NCBI GenBank assembly: GCA_045598845.1
Contig: JAZRUY010000086.1
Coordinates: 1 to 6,448 of the forward strand
Direction: 5' to 3'
Length of the DNA stretch: 6,448 nt
Source: JAZRUY01 sp045598845
GTDB taxonomy: Bacteria > Verrucomicrobiota > Lentisphaeria > Victivallales > Victivallaceae
The notes under the pieces were generated by a model. That model saw nothing but the letters and a program-made list of their open reading frames with translations, was not told the origin of the DNA and made no database searches. The position numbers and the translations under genes were made by a program. Shown here piece by piece: positions 5,489 to 6,448 of the stretch (positions within the stretch are counted from its first letter, which is position 1; the number at the start of each line of letters is the position of its first letter).

Positions 5489-6448
5489 GGGCGCCATTCT
5501 CCGAATCAAAGATTTTCAAATCACCCAGCCGGCCGGCAAGAATTCTGCTTCCGCCGCCGTTTTTGGTCAACTCCGTCAGAGGAATTCCGCTTTCCCTGCT
5601 GATTATTTTCAGAATTCTGGTCGAGCAGAAACCGCCCTGACAGCGGCCCATGCCGGCCCGGGTATAAAATTTAACCCCGTCCACCGTAGTATGCCCGCGG
5701 CGGACCGCCTCCACAATCTCCGCTTCGGAAATTTTTTCGCAACGGCAGACAATATCCGTCCATGCGGGATTTTCGGCATACAGCCGGTTCAGGCTTTCCA
5801 AGTCTTCGGCGGCGACGGAGCGGCAGGGCGGCAACCCGCGCCGGTAGTCTTTCTTTTCAACCATACTCAAACCGGCGGACTCAAGCAGTTTCAGCACATA
5901 CTCGCCGATAGCGGGCGAGGCGGTAAGCCCGGGAGACTGTATTCCGGCCACCTGAATGAAGGCAGGAACTTTGCGGGAACAGTCTATATAAAAATCTTCG
6001 TTCTCCAAAACCGGGCGCAAACCGGAAAACGAGGTGATTATATCCCTTGCGGAAATACCGTTCATCATATTTTTCACATGACCGAGGATACGCTCCATAT
6101 TCGCGGCTGAGGTGGCGGTGTCCTCCTTGTCATCCGTCCAATCCGCCGTCGGACCGATCATGGTGGTGCCGCCGGCGGTCGGTATCACCAGCACGCCTTT
6201 GGAATTTTTGCCCGGCACCGGAAAAACCACATGCCGCGGACGCGCCGACGAGGTCCGGTCGAGCAGATATTCCTCACCCTTTCTCGGACGCACCTTGAAC
6301 TCTTCCGCACCGAATAAGCGGGAAACCTCGTCCGCAAAAAGCCCGGCGGCATTGACAACATAACGGGATTCGATCTCCCCGCCGCCCGACACGCTGATTT
6401 TCCAATATCCGCCGCAGTATTCACCGCCGGTTACCACGGTGTTGAATT
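5481..6448 (-). CDS. GlpA-like FAD-dependent glycerol-3-phosphate dehydrogenase with BFD iron-sulfur domain (5' end outside window)
   Basis: The frame is open to the right edge, where FNTVVTGG is mid-protein, and stops at TGA 5483-5481; 321 codons are visible, about two thirds of a family near 480-500 residues. The first part is the back half of a DAO-type FAD domain: RYVVNAAGLFADEV, RKGEEYLLD, the VIPTAGGTTMIGPTADW substrate/flavin region, SGLRPV, and QSPGLTASPAIGEYV. The C-terminal part, after a linker, is a BFD-like [2Fe-2S] domain: CRC at visible residues 234-236, then Cys269 and Cys274 in GRCQGGFC, the C-x-C-x32-C-x4-C pattern also seen in GlpA. The expected reaction is oxidation of glycerol 3-phosphate to dihydroxyacetone phosphate, though related proteins act on other hydroxy acids. 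It is the upstream gene of three overlapping genes. A glycerol kinase or facilitator, often nearby in such operons, would lie beyond the window. The GTG at 6437 is internal. Confidence 0.9.
   Translation of the reverse strand, partial: FNTVVTGGEYCGGYWKISVSGGGEIESRYVVNAAGLFADEVSRLFGAEEFKVRPRKGEEYLLDRTSSARPRHVVFPVPGKNSKGVLVIPTAGGTTMIGPTADWTDDKEDTATSAANMERILGHVKNMMNGISARDIITSFSGLRPVLENEDFYIDCSRKVPAFIQVAGIQSPGLTASPAIGEYVLKLLESAGLSMVEKKDYRRGLPPCRSVAAEDLESLNRLYAENPAWTDIVCRCEKISEAEIVEAVRRGHTTVDGVKFYTRAGMGRCQGGFCSTRILKIISRESGIPLTELTKNGGGSRILAGRLGDLKIFDSENGAHD

Noticed and set aside
4037..5602. 521-codon + strand open frame opposite the oxidoreductase gene
   Set aside because: It is antisense to clear flavoprotein genes, with composition typical of an opposite-strand shadow in GC-rich DNA (rich in Pro, Arg, His, Gln) and no recognisable motif.

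Overview
The window is ordinary bacterial chromosome of mixed base composition: GC-rich genes separated by short AT-rich gaps. The combination of a secreted glycoside hydrolase with an N-terminal carbohydrate-binding-like domain, small exported proteins and an anaerobic-type glycerol-3-phosphate dehydrogenase operon would fit an anaerobic, polysaccharide-using Gram-negative bacterium. Lentisphaerota (Victivallis-like) or a relative is my best guess, but this is inference from gene content only.

Layout. Positions 1-1134 are read on the + strand. They hold the 3' part of plsX (phospholipid synthesis) and then, after a 210-base gap with a sigma70-like promoter and a hairpin-rich leader, a small exported protein with a Val/Pro-rich middle and a Tyr-rich tail. 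This gene ends in a very clear intrinsic terminator at 1156-1188. Everything from 1285 to the end is read on the - strand: a tRNA-Glu(CUC) with its own strong promoter, a small exported protein with four CxxC motifs and its own terminator, a GH5 glycoside hydrolase with promoter and terminator, and a tightly packed three-gene operon running in from the right edge.

The three-gene operon (3864-6448) is the best-defined functional unit. It encodes a GlpA-like FAD-dependent dehydrogenase with a C-terminal BFD-type iron-sulfur domain (5' end outside the window), a second FAD/NAD-type oxidoreductase and a small DUF1667 protein with a possible 4Fe-4S motif. The genes overlap by 8 and 1 bases, so translation is probably coupled and the products probably form one electron-transferring complex that oxidises glycerol 3-phosphate or a similar substrate.

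I see no CRISPR array, insertion sequence, phage gene or defence system. The items most worth a second look are the two small exported proteins of unknown function, an unexplained nested hairpin at 1213-1257, the structured leader at 694-733, and the iron-sulfur/flavin trio.
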